From Nansenia antarctica (lineage: Eukaryota > Chordata > Actinopteri > Argentiniformes > Microstomatidae), in assembly GCA_963989245.1 (NCBI GenBank), contig OZ022345.1, positions 22,045,696-22,109,695 of the forward strand: 64,000 bases of DNA, given 5' to 3'. Within the stretch, counting starts at the first letter, position 1. Every line of letters starts with the position of its first letter. The notes below the pieces were generated by a model. It had not been told where the DNA came from and made no database searches. It saw nothing but the letters and a program-made list of their open reading frames with translations. The translations under genes and the position numbers were made by a program. This document shows, piece by piece, positions 1 to 11,200 of this stretch.

Positions 1-291
1 ACACACCACATCTCCAGGTCCAGCATCACAGTGAGCAGTAGGAGCAGCTTGGAGTCCTGTGTTCTTCAGTTTCTCCACTAATTCAGCCAACAGAGTGTTT
101 TTCTTCAGAACAGGCCTGGGGATGAAGCTTTCCAGACACATGGGGCAGCTGTAGACCCCCTTCTGATCATCCTGGTCCCAGCAGCCCTTAATACAGCCCA
201 TACAGTAACTGTGTCCACAGGGAATAGCCACCGGAACCTTCAGTAGATCCAGACAGATCGGACAACTGATGGAGTCCAAACTCTCTGCCAT
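1..291 (-). CDS. finTRIM/TRIM25-like E3 ubiquitin ligase, RING exon (5' part, runs off window)
   Basis: Read from the ATG at 291 leftwards, the frame is open for 97 codons to the window edge, so only the N-terminus is present. It starts MAESLDSISCPICLDLLKVP and has a complete C3HC4 RING: C10-x2-C13, C25-x-H27, C30-x2-C33 and C49-x2-C52. The RING is followed by a leucine-rich linker (VLKKNTLLAELVEKLK) as in TRIM25-like and fish finTRIM proteins. In that family the RING recruits E2-ubiquitin, and many members act in interferon signalling and antiviral defence. B-box, coiled-coil and B30.2 exons would lie beyond position 1. The start is the only ATG before the RING and sits 39 bp from an ISRE-like site. 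The family call is strong; the exact member cannot be named. Confidence 0.9.
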   Translation of the reverse strand, partial: MAESLDSISCPICLDLLKVPVAIPCGHSYCMGCIKGCWDQDDQKGVYSCPMCLESFIPRPVLKKNTLLAELVEKLKNTGLQAAPTAHCDAGPGDVVC

Positions 292-329
292 GCTGCTGCT
301 GCACACACTACCAGACTGAGCGGCAGAGA

Positions 330-342
330 AGTTTCGTTTCTC
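330..342 (-). promoter_or_regulatory. ISRE-like interferon response element upstream of the finTRIM ATG
   Basis: The plus strand reads AGTTTCGTTTCTC, which is GAAACGAAACT on the coding (minus) strand and fits the ISRE consensus GAAANNGAAACT exactly. It lies 39 bp upstream of the start codon. An ETS-type ACTTCCTG sits a little further upstream near 369-376. finTRIM genes are known to be virus- and interferon-inducible in fish, so placement and sequence agree. Function is inferred. Confidence 0.7.
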
Positions 343-650
343 TAGAAGTGATTGAGTTTATGGGCGGGACTACTTCCTGGTTCTGTGTGTGTGTGTGGAT
401 CTGCTTTCACCGCTTCAAAATAAAAGCGCAAGTTAAAACATGAATGGAAAGTGATTGGATCACAATGTATTCTCCTATTCATGCTGAAATTAGGACAAAT
501 GACTCAATAGAAAGTATATATACAATTTTGGAAAAGTAATTTTGATCTTTAAAATGGTAGGCTACATATTGGTGCAATTACATCTACTATTTAACACAAG
601 CCTCTAAGTACGGACACGTGAACACACCATCACCATGCTGGAACTAATGG

Positions 651-651
<1 letters not shown>

Positions 652-702
<51 letters not shown>
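652..702. repeat. (CA)n microsatellite
   Basis: About 25 uninterrupted CA dinucleotides lie between the finTRIM gene and ZNF-A. Confidence 0.97.
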
Positions 703-706
<4 letters not shown>

Positions 707-2405
707 TATGAATTATGGTATTGTGTGACGCCCTCTCCTGGCGATCTTGTGTATTCAATGTAGTCACAATTCACAATTCACACAGTTACACAATTTAGTC
801 CGTTCGTTATTCACAATCTAGATTCACACTTCCATAATCCATGTTCAAGTGGGAAGGTTAGTTTCCGTCCTACCACACAAAAGTTCCTTTACGGAAGTTC
901 CATTATTAGTTCCATTCCATTGGGTTCAGGGTTAGCTGGCCATCCAATAAATCCAACAATCCATCCTGGTCCACAGGTATGAGGTAGAGAGGTAGAAGAG
1001 AGGTAGAAAAACCTGACCTATAAGAGGCCATATGAGGAATAATGCAATTACTATTCATTCATTCATTACAATCAAATTCTAAAGGTGCAGTTGTACAATA
1101 TTTCATTTCATTCAAAAGATACATTTCAGTCAGCATAGAATAACCAATGTGTCATGTTATTATTTAAATAAAGGCTTCATAATTATATAGCACTTTAAGA
1201 CGGATCACCTTTGGTTAAGGCACACAGTCACAGTATCAAATAGCATCTATACAAAAATAGCTTTAGTAAACAAACAATTGTTACATTGAGACACAGGGCC
1301 ATAATTGAATCATTAAACACCCTCAAAAAGACAACAATACATATAATCAAAGCTTTACATTACCCTGTTACTTGTTTTAAATGGGCAAGTAATTTAGCTG
1401 CAATTTGACAGGTCTGCATAGACGAATGTTGTTGTCAATGCTAACCGCGGCTATTGAGTGAGTAGTGTAGTAGTTGCTAATCGCTAAGCTAGCGTTAGCT
1501 AAGTTTCTGTTACTGATCTACATTGCGGATTTATCACGATATGACGGTTGCTAGATCATAACACATTAACCAAAGTCCACACATGACTCACCGTTGAATC
1601 TCTGTTCTATTAGTCAAACACCGCCGTAGTCACCACGCCAAACACACCAGCCAGCTCACAGGTAGAGAGGGAGTGACCCAGTAAACAATTCACGACCCGG
1701 ATGTTATAGGCGTGCTGTGGAATTAGGTAACCAGTTGCTGCTGGGTATTGTAGTTTTAACAGAAGACGAAAAAACCGTCAGATCAGATATATAAACAGGT
1801 TATTTTGATAAACTGGACACATTTTGGGAATATATATGGTTACTTTCTCGCCTGAAAACACATTAAAACTTCATAAAATGACATGTTAACACTTGTATCG
1901 CCAAAATTACAGCTTTTAGCCAATGGAGGTTAAAATGGACGATTTAAATTGCCCGCTGCTAGCCGGTGCGAAATGCATTCTGGGAAAAAGGCGGTGAAGG
2001 CTGCGCTTTTTTCTAAAAAAAGACGTCAAGTGTGAACGCCCGCTAATAGATGAATGTCATGTATGATAACGCAGCAAGCTTGCTTGAAAGGGAGCTGCCA
2101 GTCAAGCGTGCAAAGTCCACGCCCATACAGCCCTCTGTCTGACCAGGAAGTTGAGCCTAACTAGAAGATTATTGTCATTTTTTCTTGTGTAAAGTATTTA
2201 AAATATCAGATATCAAAATACAATTGGAACCGTTTAATGTCTATTTTCCAGACCCTTTAATTACAAAGAAATGCAATCAGTAATCCATAGATTATTGCAT
2301 TTGCAGGACATGTCCTGTCAGTCTAGATGGGCTTTCAGTGAACTGGTTGGCTGTCATTTATAATTGACTCTGCACTGTTTGTGCCTCCATTGTTTCTAGC
2401 TGCAG
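703..2405. other. Non-coding stretch with no gene recognised
   Basis: This AT-rich stretch has no ORF of note on either strand and no repeat I can name. It should contain the 5' non-coding exon and promoter of ZNF-A (divergent from the finTRIM gene), but I cannot place them. Confidence 0.5.
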
Positions 2406-2427
2406 GTCCTCTTCAGCTCATGTAACC

Positions 2428-2686
2428 ATGTATGAACCAGAGTCCACAGAGTCCCCCGGATCTGGCTGTGGTTCTCCAGCCCTGAAAATCACATGGTGGG
2501 GTCCAGAGATGGTGGCAGTGAAGCTGGAGGAAGAAGATGTAGAGGAGAATGGTGTGATGGTGAAAGAAGAAGTGGAGGAGAAGAGAGTGATGGTGAAAGA
2601 AGAAGATGGAGGAGAAGAAATGAGGGAGGAGGGAGTGATGGTGAAAGAAGAGGTCAAAGTAGAAGTGGAGATTGAAGACACGGATG
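2428..2686 (+). CDS. ZNF-A exon 1: acidic (VKEEE) N-terminal module of a C2H2 zinc-finger protein
   Basis: The exon opens with ATG at 2428 (MYEPESTESPGSGCGSP), carries the GPEMVAVKLE motif seen in the four paralogous exons of this window, and then a glutamate/lysine-rich run made of MVKEE-type units. It ends at a consensus donor (GATG|GTAAGT) after 86 codons plus one base. An acceptor (TTTCTAGCTGCAG) precedes it at 2404-2405. The phase-1 end joins exactly to the acceptor at 3971-3972, giving the ESSNPDSDMEPSS junction. Such acidic regions in fish ZNF proteins sit before the finger array and are presumed regulatory; I know of no assigned enzymatic role. Unlike the B and C copies, the phase-1 frame upstream of this ATG is closed by a TAA, so translation should begin here. 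Confidence 0.82.
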
Positions 2687-2744
2687 GTAAGTCTTTGTTG
2701 TATAGTGGTGAGGGTCATTGCACTGCTGTAAAATCAATGCTGCC

Positions 2745-3600
2745 AGTGGCAAGGCAAGTTTATTTGTATGGCACATTTCATACAACAGGGGCAATTCAAA
2801 GTGCTTTACATACATTATTTAAAAATACAGCAAGAGGAGCATAGCAAGAAAATAAAAACGACTGAATAAAAGCAAATATAATAGGTAAATTGATAAAACA
2901 ATTTAATAAGACAATAGTTAATGGATAAAATACATTGATAGAAGTGTTAAATCATAACTGCTGCAACATGAAGGTTTTTAGCTTAGATTTAAATATTTTT
3001 AGGGTTTGCGTCTGTTTGATTTCTTCAGGGAGTTTGTTCCAGGAGCATGCAGCAGCTGACCTAAGGGGCCTTAGGGAATATAGGGTGAGGAGATCTGATA
3101 TGAATATAGGGAGGGAGGACATCTGATATGAATATAGGGAGGGAGGAGATCTGATATGAATATAGGGAGGGAGGAGATCTGATATGTATTTTGGTCCCAG
3201 ACCATTTTCTGTGAGAGACTGGTAGCCAGTGTAGGGATCTCAGGATTGGTGTAATGTGTTCAAACGTATTCATTTTTGTTAGGACCCTAGCAGTTGTGTT
3301 TTGGATGAGCTGCAGCTTACGAACAGCCCCTTTAGATAGGCTTGTTAGTAGACCATTACAATAATCAAGTCTACTCGAAACAAATGCATGGATGAGTTTT
3401 GTTTTTTTTCAAGGTCTTATTTGGACATGAAACCTCTCATTCTTGTTATGTTTTTCAGGTGATAGTAGGCTGATTTAGTTATCGAGTTCATGTGGCTGTT
3501 GAAGTTTAGAGTCTAGAATTACACTAAGATTTCTGACCTGTTTTTTAGTTCAGAGAGAGAATCAAGTTTTGCACTGACTTTCGATCATTTGTCAGGTGCA
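2745..3600 (-). mobile_element. Degenerate LINE (L2/jockey-like) fragment in ZNF-A intron 1
   Basis: The left edge is a typical reversed LINE 3' tail (AAGTTTATTTGTATGGCACATT region). Reading leftwards, frames with homology to a LINE reverse-transcriptase C-terminus appear in pieces, for example HITPILRSLHWLPVS near 3230-3255. Stops and frameshifts break it throughout. It is a dead insertion on the strand opposite to ZNF-A. Confidence 0.65.
3087..3185. repeat. Short tandem repeat, 28-bp unit, about 3.5 copies
   Basis: The unit AGATCTGATATGAATATAGG plus GAGGGAGG recurs with one or two changes. It lies inside the LINE relic and has expanded locally. Confidence 0.85.
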
Positions 3601-3972
3601 CCGAATACAATTATCTCTGTTTGGTCCTAATGAAGCGATGTAAACACTGCTATTTGAGACAAACAAAACACGCATATTCCTACACTAGTAGCAATAGCAG
3701 TGTTTCCATCTCATGGCTCTATGGTAGATACCATGTTTACATCTCATTGCTCTATGCGGCCGTGGGTGCATCCCTAATTTAAATGACAGTTCTATCAAGG
3801 ATGGAATATTACAGTTTTCCATTACAGGTATCCTAACACTCTGAACACTTCATGTTCCCACAGCGTGTGCAGACTCCAGAGATGTGGTGTTACTTCTGGC
3901 ACTGCTGAGTCTATGGAAGCAGCACTTGTTCTCATGTTGTTTCTAATCCTGTATATGTTCCTATTCCTACAG

Positions 3973-5276
3973 GAGAGAGCTCCAACCCAGACTCAGACAT
4001 GGAGCCCAGCTCCACCGCATCAGGAAGCCATAAACAACACAGACGGAGGAGGAGGAGCTCAAGACAGAAGAATCACCACTGTTTAGATTGCAGTGAGAGT
4101 TTCATTTGTCCAACTCACCTTAAATCACAACCACAGACTCAAGGAGGACAGAAGACTCACTCTTGTCTTCAGTGTGGAAAGAGATTTGGTTGTATGAGCA
4201 AACTAAAGAGCCATCAGAGAATACACACAGGAGAGAAGCCGTTCTGCTGCTCCCAGTGTGGGCAGAGTTTCAGTGAGGCAGGATCCCTAAAGAAACACCA
4301 GAGAATACACACAGGAGAGAAGCCATTCTGCTGCTCCCAGTGTGGGAAGAGTTTCAGTGAGGCAGGATCCCTAAAGAAACACCAGAGAATACACACAGGA
4401 GAGAAGCCATTCTGCTGCTCCCAGTGTGGGCAGAGTTTCAGTGAGGCAGGATCCCTAAAGAAACACCAGAGAATACACACAGGAGAGAAGCCATTCTGCT
4501 GCTCCCAGTGTGGGCAGAGTTTCAGTGAGGCAGGATCCCTAAAGAAACACCAGAGAATACACACAGGAGAGAAGCCATATAACTGCTCCCAGTGTGGGCA
4601 GAGTTTCAGTCAGGCAGGAGACCTAAAGACACACCAGAGAATACACACAGGAGAGAAGCCATTCTGCTGCTCCCAGTGTGGGAAGAGTTTCAGTCGCGCA
4701 GAAAACCTAAAGAGACACCAGAGAATACACACAGGAGAGAAGCCATTCTGCTGCTCCCAGTGTGGGCAGAGTTTCAGTCAGGCAGGTGACCTAAAGAAAC
4801 ACCAGAGAATACACACAGGAGAGAAGCCATTCTGCTGCTCCCAGTGTGGGAAGAGTTTCAGTGAGGCAGGAAACCTAAAGAGCCATCAGAGAATACACAC
4901 AGGAGAGAAGCCATTCTGCTGCTCCCAGTGTGGGAAGGGTTTCAGTCAGGCAGGAGACCTAAAGACACACCAGATAATACACACAGGAGAGAAGCCATTC
5001 TACTGCTCCCAGTGTGGGCAGAGTTTCAGTCTGGCAGGAACCCTAAAGAGCCACCAGAGAATACACACAGGAGAGAGGCCATATCCCTGCTCCCAGTGTG
5101 GGCAGAGTTTCAGTCAGGCAGGATCCCTAAAGAAACACCAGAGAATACACACAGGAGAGAAGCCATTCTACTGCTCCCAGTGTGGGAAGAGTTTCAGTCA
5201 GGCAGGACACCTAAAGAGTCACCAGAGAACACACACACTAGTTAATACGACTGCTCCCAGTGTGGGAGGTGTTTAA
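3973..5276 (+). CDS. ZNF-A exon 2: 13-finger C2H2 zinc-finger array
   Basis: The acceptor AG is at 3971-3972 and the exon continues the phase-1 frame from 2686, so the spliced product is 520 residues. It begins ESSNPDSDMEPSS, then a basic stretch (RRRRRSSRQKNHH) that is a likely nuclear signal, a degenerate finger lacking its last ligand (CLDCSESF region), and 13 complete C2H2 fingers with TGEKP-type linkers. The protein is expected to be a nuclear DNA-binding regulator. Fingers are almost identical outside helix positions -1, 3 and 6 (helices such as EAGSLKK, QAGDLKT, RAENLKR), which are the base-contacting positions. A decayed 14th finger follows: its first bases now encode a divergent tail ending at the stop at 5276, and finger-like sequence continues past it. 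The finger array is certain; the target is unknown. Confidence 0.93.
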
Positions 5277-5403
5277 AGGAGGCAGGAGCCCTAAAGAAGA
5301 AGGGGGGGGGGGTCTGCTGGCTGCACCATCATATACTGTATGTACATGTGCTTGTTGATCGGATCAGGGAGAAGGTTGTGTCATGACATGAGCCTTTTCT
5401 AGA

Positions 5404-5612
5404 TTATTTTCTCTCAATTTCTCCCGTCCTCTCCTCCTACCCTCCCTTCCTCTCCCTCCTTCCTCCTCCCACCCTCTCCCCCCTTCCTCTCCTCCCTTCC
5501 TCTCATCTCCTCCTCTCCTCCCTTCCTCTCCCCCCTATCTCTCCTCTCTTCCTCTCCCCCCTACCTCTCCTCCCTTCCTCTCATCTCCTCCCCTCCTCTC
5601 CCTCCTGGAGAG
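5404..5612. repeat. Polypyrimidine (TCC/CCT-rich) tract
   Basis: About 200 bp are almost pure C/T on the plus strand, built of irregular CCTCTCCTCCCTT units, downstream of the ZNF-A stop. The same place in the inverted copy (about 33225-33272) is only about 50 bp, so the tract has expanded or contracted since duplication. Such mirror-like tracts can form triplex DNA. Confidence 0.85.
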
Positions 5613-7301
5613 TGAAGGAGGAATCGAGGTCGTAGGAGTTGAGATGTCCCTGTCCCCTCCTGCGTCATGTCACCGCCCCTTCCACCCAGATGTGGCCTTG
5701 GTGTTTAGAAGCCGAGTGTGACTGAATACTGGTATTTTGTTAAGTTTGCAATAAATCCTCCTAACGTTTCAGCTGGAAGACTGAGATGTTGTACATCATA
5801 TCACATTAAGATATACATCCTACCACTTCTCAGTTTTCTATTAGATCAGCTTTTTTTCTGGACATACGCCTGGATGTACTCCAACACTATTCCTCCCCCC
5901 ACATTTGTTAGATTGGCCTCTAGCCTGTGTGTACGAATTGACATCGACAACAATGCAGATTATTATTATTATTATTATTTTTTATGTGTTTTTATTTTTT
6001 TATTATTCTGAAAGTTTAAATGTTTTAGAGCCCCCTCAATATAACAATCAACAGTTTTAGGATCCTTAAATACTTTTTGTCAGCGAACTAAGCTTGTTTT
6101 CATGACGTGATTCACAACACTCGTCTGCTCTAACACGTTCTGAGCTTTGTACTCAGGTGAGTGTTGTCATGGTGATACATGTCTTGTTCATGTTTTGGGA
6201 CTGTGTGATCTAGTGTTGTGTAGTTATATGTTTTTAGCATGTTCATGTTCTGTCAGCATGTTGTGATGTGCTAAACATGCAGAGCAGCTGTTGTTGTGAG
6301 CTAGCTAGCTAGCGCGATTGAGCACTGTCTGAAACCAACGTGTTTGTTTGTTTTGGTTCAGGGAGATTTTCTCCGCTAGTTGAATCGAGGTGTACCAACA
6401 TTCATATAAACAATAAATTCATCTAATTTCAACTGGTTTCAGTGTATGACATCATCATTTGAGAGCTGACAATCTACACTTTCATAATCTGTATTAAAAA
6501 AAAAGGAAAGATGACCGTATCGACTTGGTCCACCTTTCACCAGCTGCTGTCACTCACTTTGGTATTAAATGGTGCCAGTGATGTCATTGATGCATTATTT
6601 CATAAGGGAACATTTCAACCTCATGACTCACAATAATAGAGCAATCTGCCCACAGTGTGGGAATAATATTAGATAGTGATTGAGTCAATTATTTATCACA
6701 ATTTACCCTTTCAACAGAATACAAAACAAAACACAACTTTCATAAATAAATACATAGAGCATGGAGAAATTAACATTTTATATTCATCACACTTCTGAAA
6801 TGATCCTTCAAAATACAGACCTCTCTCTCTTTCTAGGCTGATTGTGTAAAAAGAAATGATATATGAACTGGGTGTTGGAAGTTTACGATGAATAATTGTG
6901 TTGTGTGTGTCACCTTTAGAGCTGTTGCATATAACGTGTCTGTCACCGATAATGACGGCCTACCCACGGCTGTCAGACGGAGACGGAGACGCTCGCGGGG
7001 TGAGTCACAGAGACCGCGGGGAATTCATAAAGGAACAGCAGAACTTCAAATGGAATGAAATGGATGATTAGTCATTCTACCAGAGCTGTTCTCTGATCTT
7101 TATTGTCATTGTACGGGTACAACGAAATTGAATGCAAACCCTAGGTGCTAACAATCAACACTGTCCTAAGATAATAAAACACAGTCCACAGATAATAAAA
7201 AACAAGAATGAGACATAAATAGACATACATAGGGGGGATATATATAAGGGGATAAGTAATCAGTAGGAATCTGAGAATGTATCTATTATGTAAACGTATA
7301 T
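5613..7301. other. Non-coding 3' flank of ZNF-A
   Basis: It is shared with the inverted copy up to about 6880. It contains (ATT)n near 5960-5985 and a GCTAGCTAGCTAGC palindrome near 6300. Beyond 6880 I see no named repeat. I see no gene. Confidence 0.5.
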
Positions 7302-7493
7302 TGTGGTGGGTTAACATAATTCACCCCCGGAACTAATAGTTGGGAGTATTGTTCCGTACGGAGGGTTAAGGGGGTGGTACTCAGTTTTAGTTCCTGTTTT
7401 AAGTGTGTGGTAGCAACTTGTTCATGTCTGTTAATAAATGTCTAGCTGTGACATTTGATACGCCGCCTCCGACTCCCGTCTCTCGGCACTACA
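7302..7493 (+). repeat. 5' LTR of the gypsy element
   Basis: The LTR begins TGTGGTGGGTTAAC and ends CGGCACTACA, and is matched in full length by 11435-11626. An AATAAA signal lies near 7433-7438. Differences from the 3' LTR are single substitutions at four sites. Confidence 0.93.
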
Positions 7494-7494
7494 T

Positions 7495-7509
7495 TGGTGA
7501 CCCCGACGT
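7495..7509 (+). promoter_or_regulatory. Primer binding site for tRNA-Trp
   Basis: TGGTGACCCCGACGT lies one base after the 5' LTR and is complementary to the last 15 bases of vertebrate tRNA-Trp including CCA. It primes minus-strand DNA synthesis. Confidence 0.85.
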
Positions 7510-7543
7510 CAGTCCCGTTGAAGTCTCCGAGACTGAACCGAAC

Positions 7544-8233
7544 ATGGCAAATAACGCCGTTATTCTCAAATTGCCGGAGTTTTGGGAGACGTCCGCGGCA
7601 GCATGGTTCGCACAGACGGAGGCGCAGTTCGCCCTCCGTGGGATTGCAGACGACGCTGCACGCTACTACCATGTCGTCTCGGCTCTGGGGAGCTCCACTG
7701 CAGCCAGAACGGTGGGCTTCATTACAGCTCCCCCTGCCCTGAATAAATATACAGCGTTTAAGACTCTCCTCCTCAGGACCTTCGGACTATCACGGTCGGA
7801 ACGAGCCCGACGTCTGTTCGCAATTCAGGGGCTGGGAGACAGCAAGCCTTCCCAGCACATGGACATGATGCTGAACCTACTAGGTACGGAAGAACCAAAT
7901 TTTCTTTTTATTGAACTGTTTCTTCGGCACATGCCTGCACATGTACAGACGGCGCTCGCTAATACGACTATTACAGAACCCCGTGAGTTAGCAGAGGAGG
8001 CTGACCGCTTCTTCCTAGCTACCCAGCGTTTTACCCCTGAAGTGCTAGCCCCGACACACAATTACACTCCCCCTGGCAGAGACAGGCTGGCTAACATGGG
8101 CCCACCTACCACCGATAGCCGTACTAGCCCAGGCATGTGCTATTTCCACTCACGCTTTGGCGCGAAGGCGAAGAGGTGCCGCTCCCCTTGCAACTACGGC
8201 TCGGCGGGAAACGGCAAAGCCTGCGTTCTGTAG
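7544..8233 (+). CDS. gag: Gag of the gypsy element
   Basis: The frame opens inside the LTR, but the first ATG after the PBS is at 7544 (MANNAVILKLPEFWETSAAA), giving 229 residues. The LPEFW and WFAQTEAQF motifs near the N-terminus are typical of capsids in this group. The C-terminus carries an unusual CHCC-type zinc box, C-x2-H-x9-C-x3-C, encoded near 8138-8190, in place of the usual CCHC knuckle. The last codons overlap pol in the -1 frame and include the heptamer GGGAAAC at 8206. There is no internal stop. Gag forms the particle that packages the element RNA. Confidence 0.88.
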   Translation: MANNAVILKLPEFWETSAAAWFAQTEAQFALRGIADDAARYYHVVSALGSSTAARTVGFITAPPALNKYTAFKTLLLRTFGLSRSERARRLFAIQGLGDSKPSQHMDMMLNLLGTEEPNFLFIELFLRHMPAHVQTALANTTITEPRELAEEADRFFLATQRFTPEVLAPTHNYTPPGRDRLANMGPPTTDSRTSPGMCYFHSRFGAKAKRCRSPCNYGSAGNGKACVL

Positions 8234-11200
8234 TGGCTATGAGCGTGGGCACAGCAAACCAGCTACTGTTCATCAGAGACACTCTCTCCGGGTGCAAATT
8301 CCTCTGTGACACCGGTGCTCAGAGGAGCGTCCTGCCTGCGACAGTGGATGACACCGCCAGGGGAGGTCATGGCCCACATTTAAAGTCCGCTAACGACGCC
8401 CCCATCCGCACCTATGGCACGAAAGCTGTAGACCTATGTTTCGGGGGTCAGCGGTTTACATGGGAATTCGTCACGGCCGACATCTCTTTCCCCCTCCTCG
8501 GTGCAGATTTCCTATGTGCTCACGGACTGCTCGTGGACGTCAAGAACAACCGCCTGGTGGACGCACTGACATTCTCCTCACTTGCATGTGTCCGCGGTGA
8601 GGCGACATACGGTGGGCTCTCCAGCTCACTCTCAGAGGGTGACAACTATCAGCACCTGCTCAGCGAGTTCCCCAGCTTGACACAGCCCACATTTTCCGCC
8701 ACCACTACCAAGCATGGGGTGGAGCACCACATAGAGACCAAGGGCGCCCCCATCTACGCTAGGGCCCGGCGGCTCAACCCCGACAGGCTAGCAGTCGCTA
8801 AGTCTGAGTTCGCCAACATGGAGCGCCTTGGTATCATCCGCCGCTCAGACAGCCCATGGGCCTCACCGCTACACATCGTGCCGAAACCAGACGGCGGATG
8901 GCGACCGTGTGGCGACTACCGCCGCCTCAACGACGCTACGACACCCGACCGCTACCCAGTCCCCCACATTCAGGACTTCTCTGCGCATCTGGCGGGTAAG
9001 CTGGTTTTCTCAAAGGTGGACCTAGTGCGTGGCTACCACCAAGTCTCCGTGCACCCTTCAGACATTCCCAAAACGGCGGTGATCACGCCGTTCGGGCTAT
9101 TCGAATTCCTACGCATGCCGTTTGGACTTAAGAATGCGGCCCAGTCCTTTCAGCGGCTAATGGATTCGACGCTTAGGGAAATGCCAATCCTATTCGTCTA
9201 TTTGGACGACATCCTCGTTGCCAGCTCCTCGGTGGAAGAGCATCTGGCACATCTCCGAGACCTCTTCACGAGGCTCAGCCAACATGGCCTGATCATTAAC
9301 CCGGCGAAGTGTCTGTTCGGGTTACCCTCCATCCGATTCCTTGGGCATCTCATCAACAAAGATGGGGCCGCCCCCCTCCCATCGAAGGTGGAGGCCGTTT
9401 CCGCCTTCCCCCGCCCACTCACAGCTCGAGCACTCCGAGAGTTTCTCGGAATGGTGACTTTTTATCACCGGTTCATCCACCGTGCAGCCCACACCATGCA
9501 CCCGCTGTACGAGGCTATGAAGGACAAATCCCCCAACCAGGCCATCGACTGGACGGCCGTGAGGGAAGCCGCCTTCATTGCCACCAAGACCGCCCTAAGC
9601 CAGGCCGCCATGTTGGCCCACCCGTCACCCAAGGCCCCTATTGCCATCACCACCGATGCGTCCGACTACGCCGTCGGCGCGGTGCACGAACAATGGGTCG
9701 CAGGCGCCTGGCAGCCGCTCGCCTTTTTCAGCCGTCAGTTGACGCCCAGAGAGCGCAAATACAGCGCGTTCGACAGGGAGCTCCTTGGCCTCTTTTTGGC
9801 AGTCCGCCACTTCCGGTTCCTGCTGGAAGGCCGTGAGTTCACGGCGTTCGTGGATCACAAACCCCTCACGTTCTCCATGTCCAAGGTGGCCGAGCCTTGG
9901 TCTGCCCGCCAGCAGCGCCAGCTCTCGTACATATCTGAGTACACCACAGACATCCAACACATCGCTGGCAAGTCCAACGTGGTCGCGGACTGTCTCTCCA
10001 GAGCGGTCGTCGGGGCCGTTCAACTGGGTCTCGACTACCTCCGCATGAGTGCGGACCAGGCCTCCGATCACGGGGTCCAGACCCTCAAGAACGCGGACAC
10101 AGGCCTACGCTTGGAGGATGTCGCAGTCGGTGACTCAGGCGCAAAACTGCTGTGCGACTTCTCTACGGGCCAGCCGCGGCCGCTAGTCCCTGTGAACTGG
10201 CGCCGGCCCGTTTTTGAGGCTGTACACAACCTCTCCCACCCCGGCAGGAAACCATCCGTAAAATTCGTTTCTGAGAAGTTCGTATGGCAGGGACTCAAGA
10301 AGGAGGTAAGGGGCTGGGTCGACACGTGCGTGGCCTGTCAACGCGCCAAAGTACACCGCCATACCAGAGCCCCTTTTGAGCCCTTCACTGTTCCTGAGAG
10401 GAGGTTCGACCACGTCAACGTCGACCTTGTGGGACCACTGCCCGCCTCTCACGGCTTCACCTACCTTTTCACCATGGTGGACAGGACGACCCGCTGGCCC
10501 GAAGCCGTTCCCCTCTCCTCGACGGCGTCTTCCGACGTGGCCCGTGCGTTCATCGGCACGTGGGTCGCGCGCTTTGGGACCCCGTCTGACCTGTCCTCTG
10601 ACCGTGGCTCGCAGTTTACCTCGGAGCTGTGGAACGCTGTAGCTAGTGGTTTGGGGGTAAAGCTGCACCGCACTACTGCCTATCACCCCCAGGCTAACGG
10701 TTTGTGCGAGCGGTTCCACCGCTCAATGAAGGCGGCCCTACCCGCGAGTTTGACGGACGGCAACTGGGTGGACAAACTTCCGTGGGTCATGCTTGGCCTC
10801 AGATGTGCCCCCAAAGAGGACTTGCAGTCCTCGTCTGCCGAACTCGTGTACGGCCAAACCCTACGAGTCCCCGGGGATTTCATCCCGGATGCCACTGTCC
10901 CCTGGTCTGCAGCCAGGCAGCGCTCCTCCCTACTGGAAGCCGCTGAGGTGTTCGCACCCGTCCCCACTTCACAGCACGGTACCCCTGCTTTCCGGGTCCC
11001 CACCGAGCTGCGCTCGTCAGACTTTGTCTTCATTCGCCACGACGCCCACCGCGGCCCCCTACGCCCCCCTTACGATGGCCCGTTCAAGGTCCTACAACAC
11101 GGGGACAAGACCCTGGTGGTGGACGTTGGTGGTAGACACGAGACGGTCTCCATTGATAGGATCAAGTCCGCTCACGTGGACGTTTCCCGGCCATTGGAAC

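Larger units (their letters stand above)
3873..6880 (+). repeat. Segmental duplication copy A (inverted partner at 32107-34126)
   Basis: From the CTCCAGAGATGTGG stretch before the finger exon through to about 6880, this block matches the reverse complement of 32107-34126, including 3' flank and non-coding sequence. Copy A is longer mainly because it has eight more fingers and a longer pyrimidine tract. Confidence 0.88.

Noticed and set aside
6920..6999. Small coding exon (acceptor CACCTTTAG, ATGACGGCCTACCC, donor GGG|GTGAGT)
   Set aside because: Splice signals are good, but the 16 codons match nothing I know and no partner exon is visible.
9625..11033. Several minus-strand frames across pol
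   Set aside because: They are antisense shadows of the GC-rich pol gene, which has all catalytic motifs on the plus strand.
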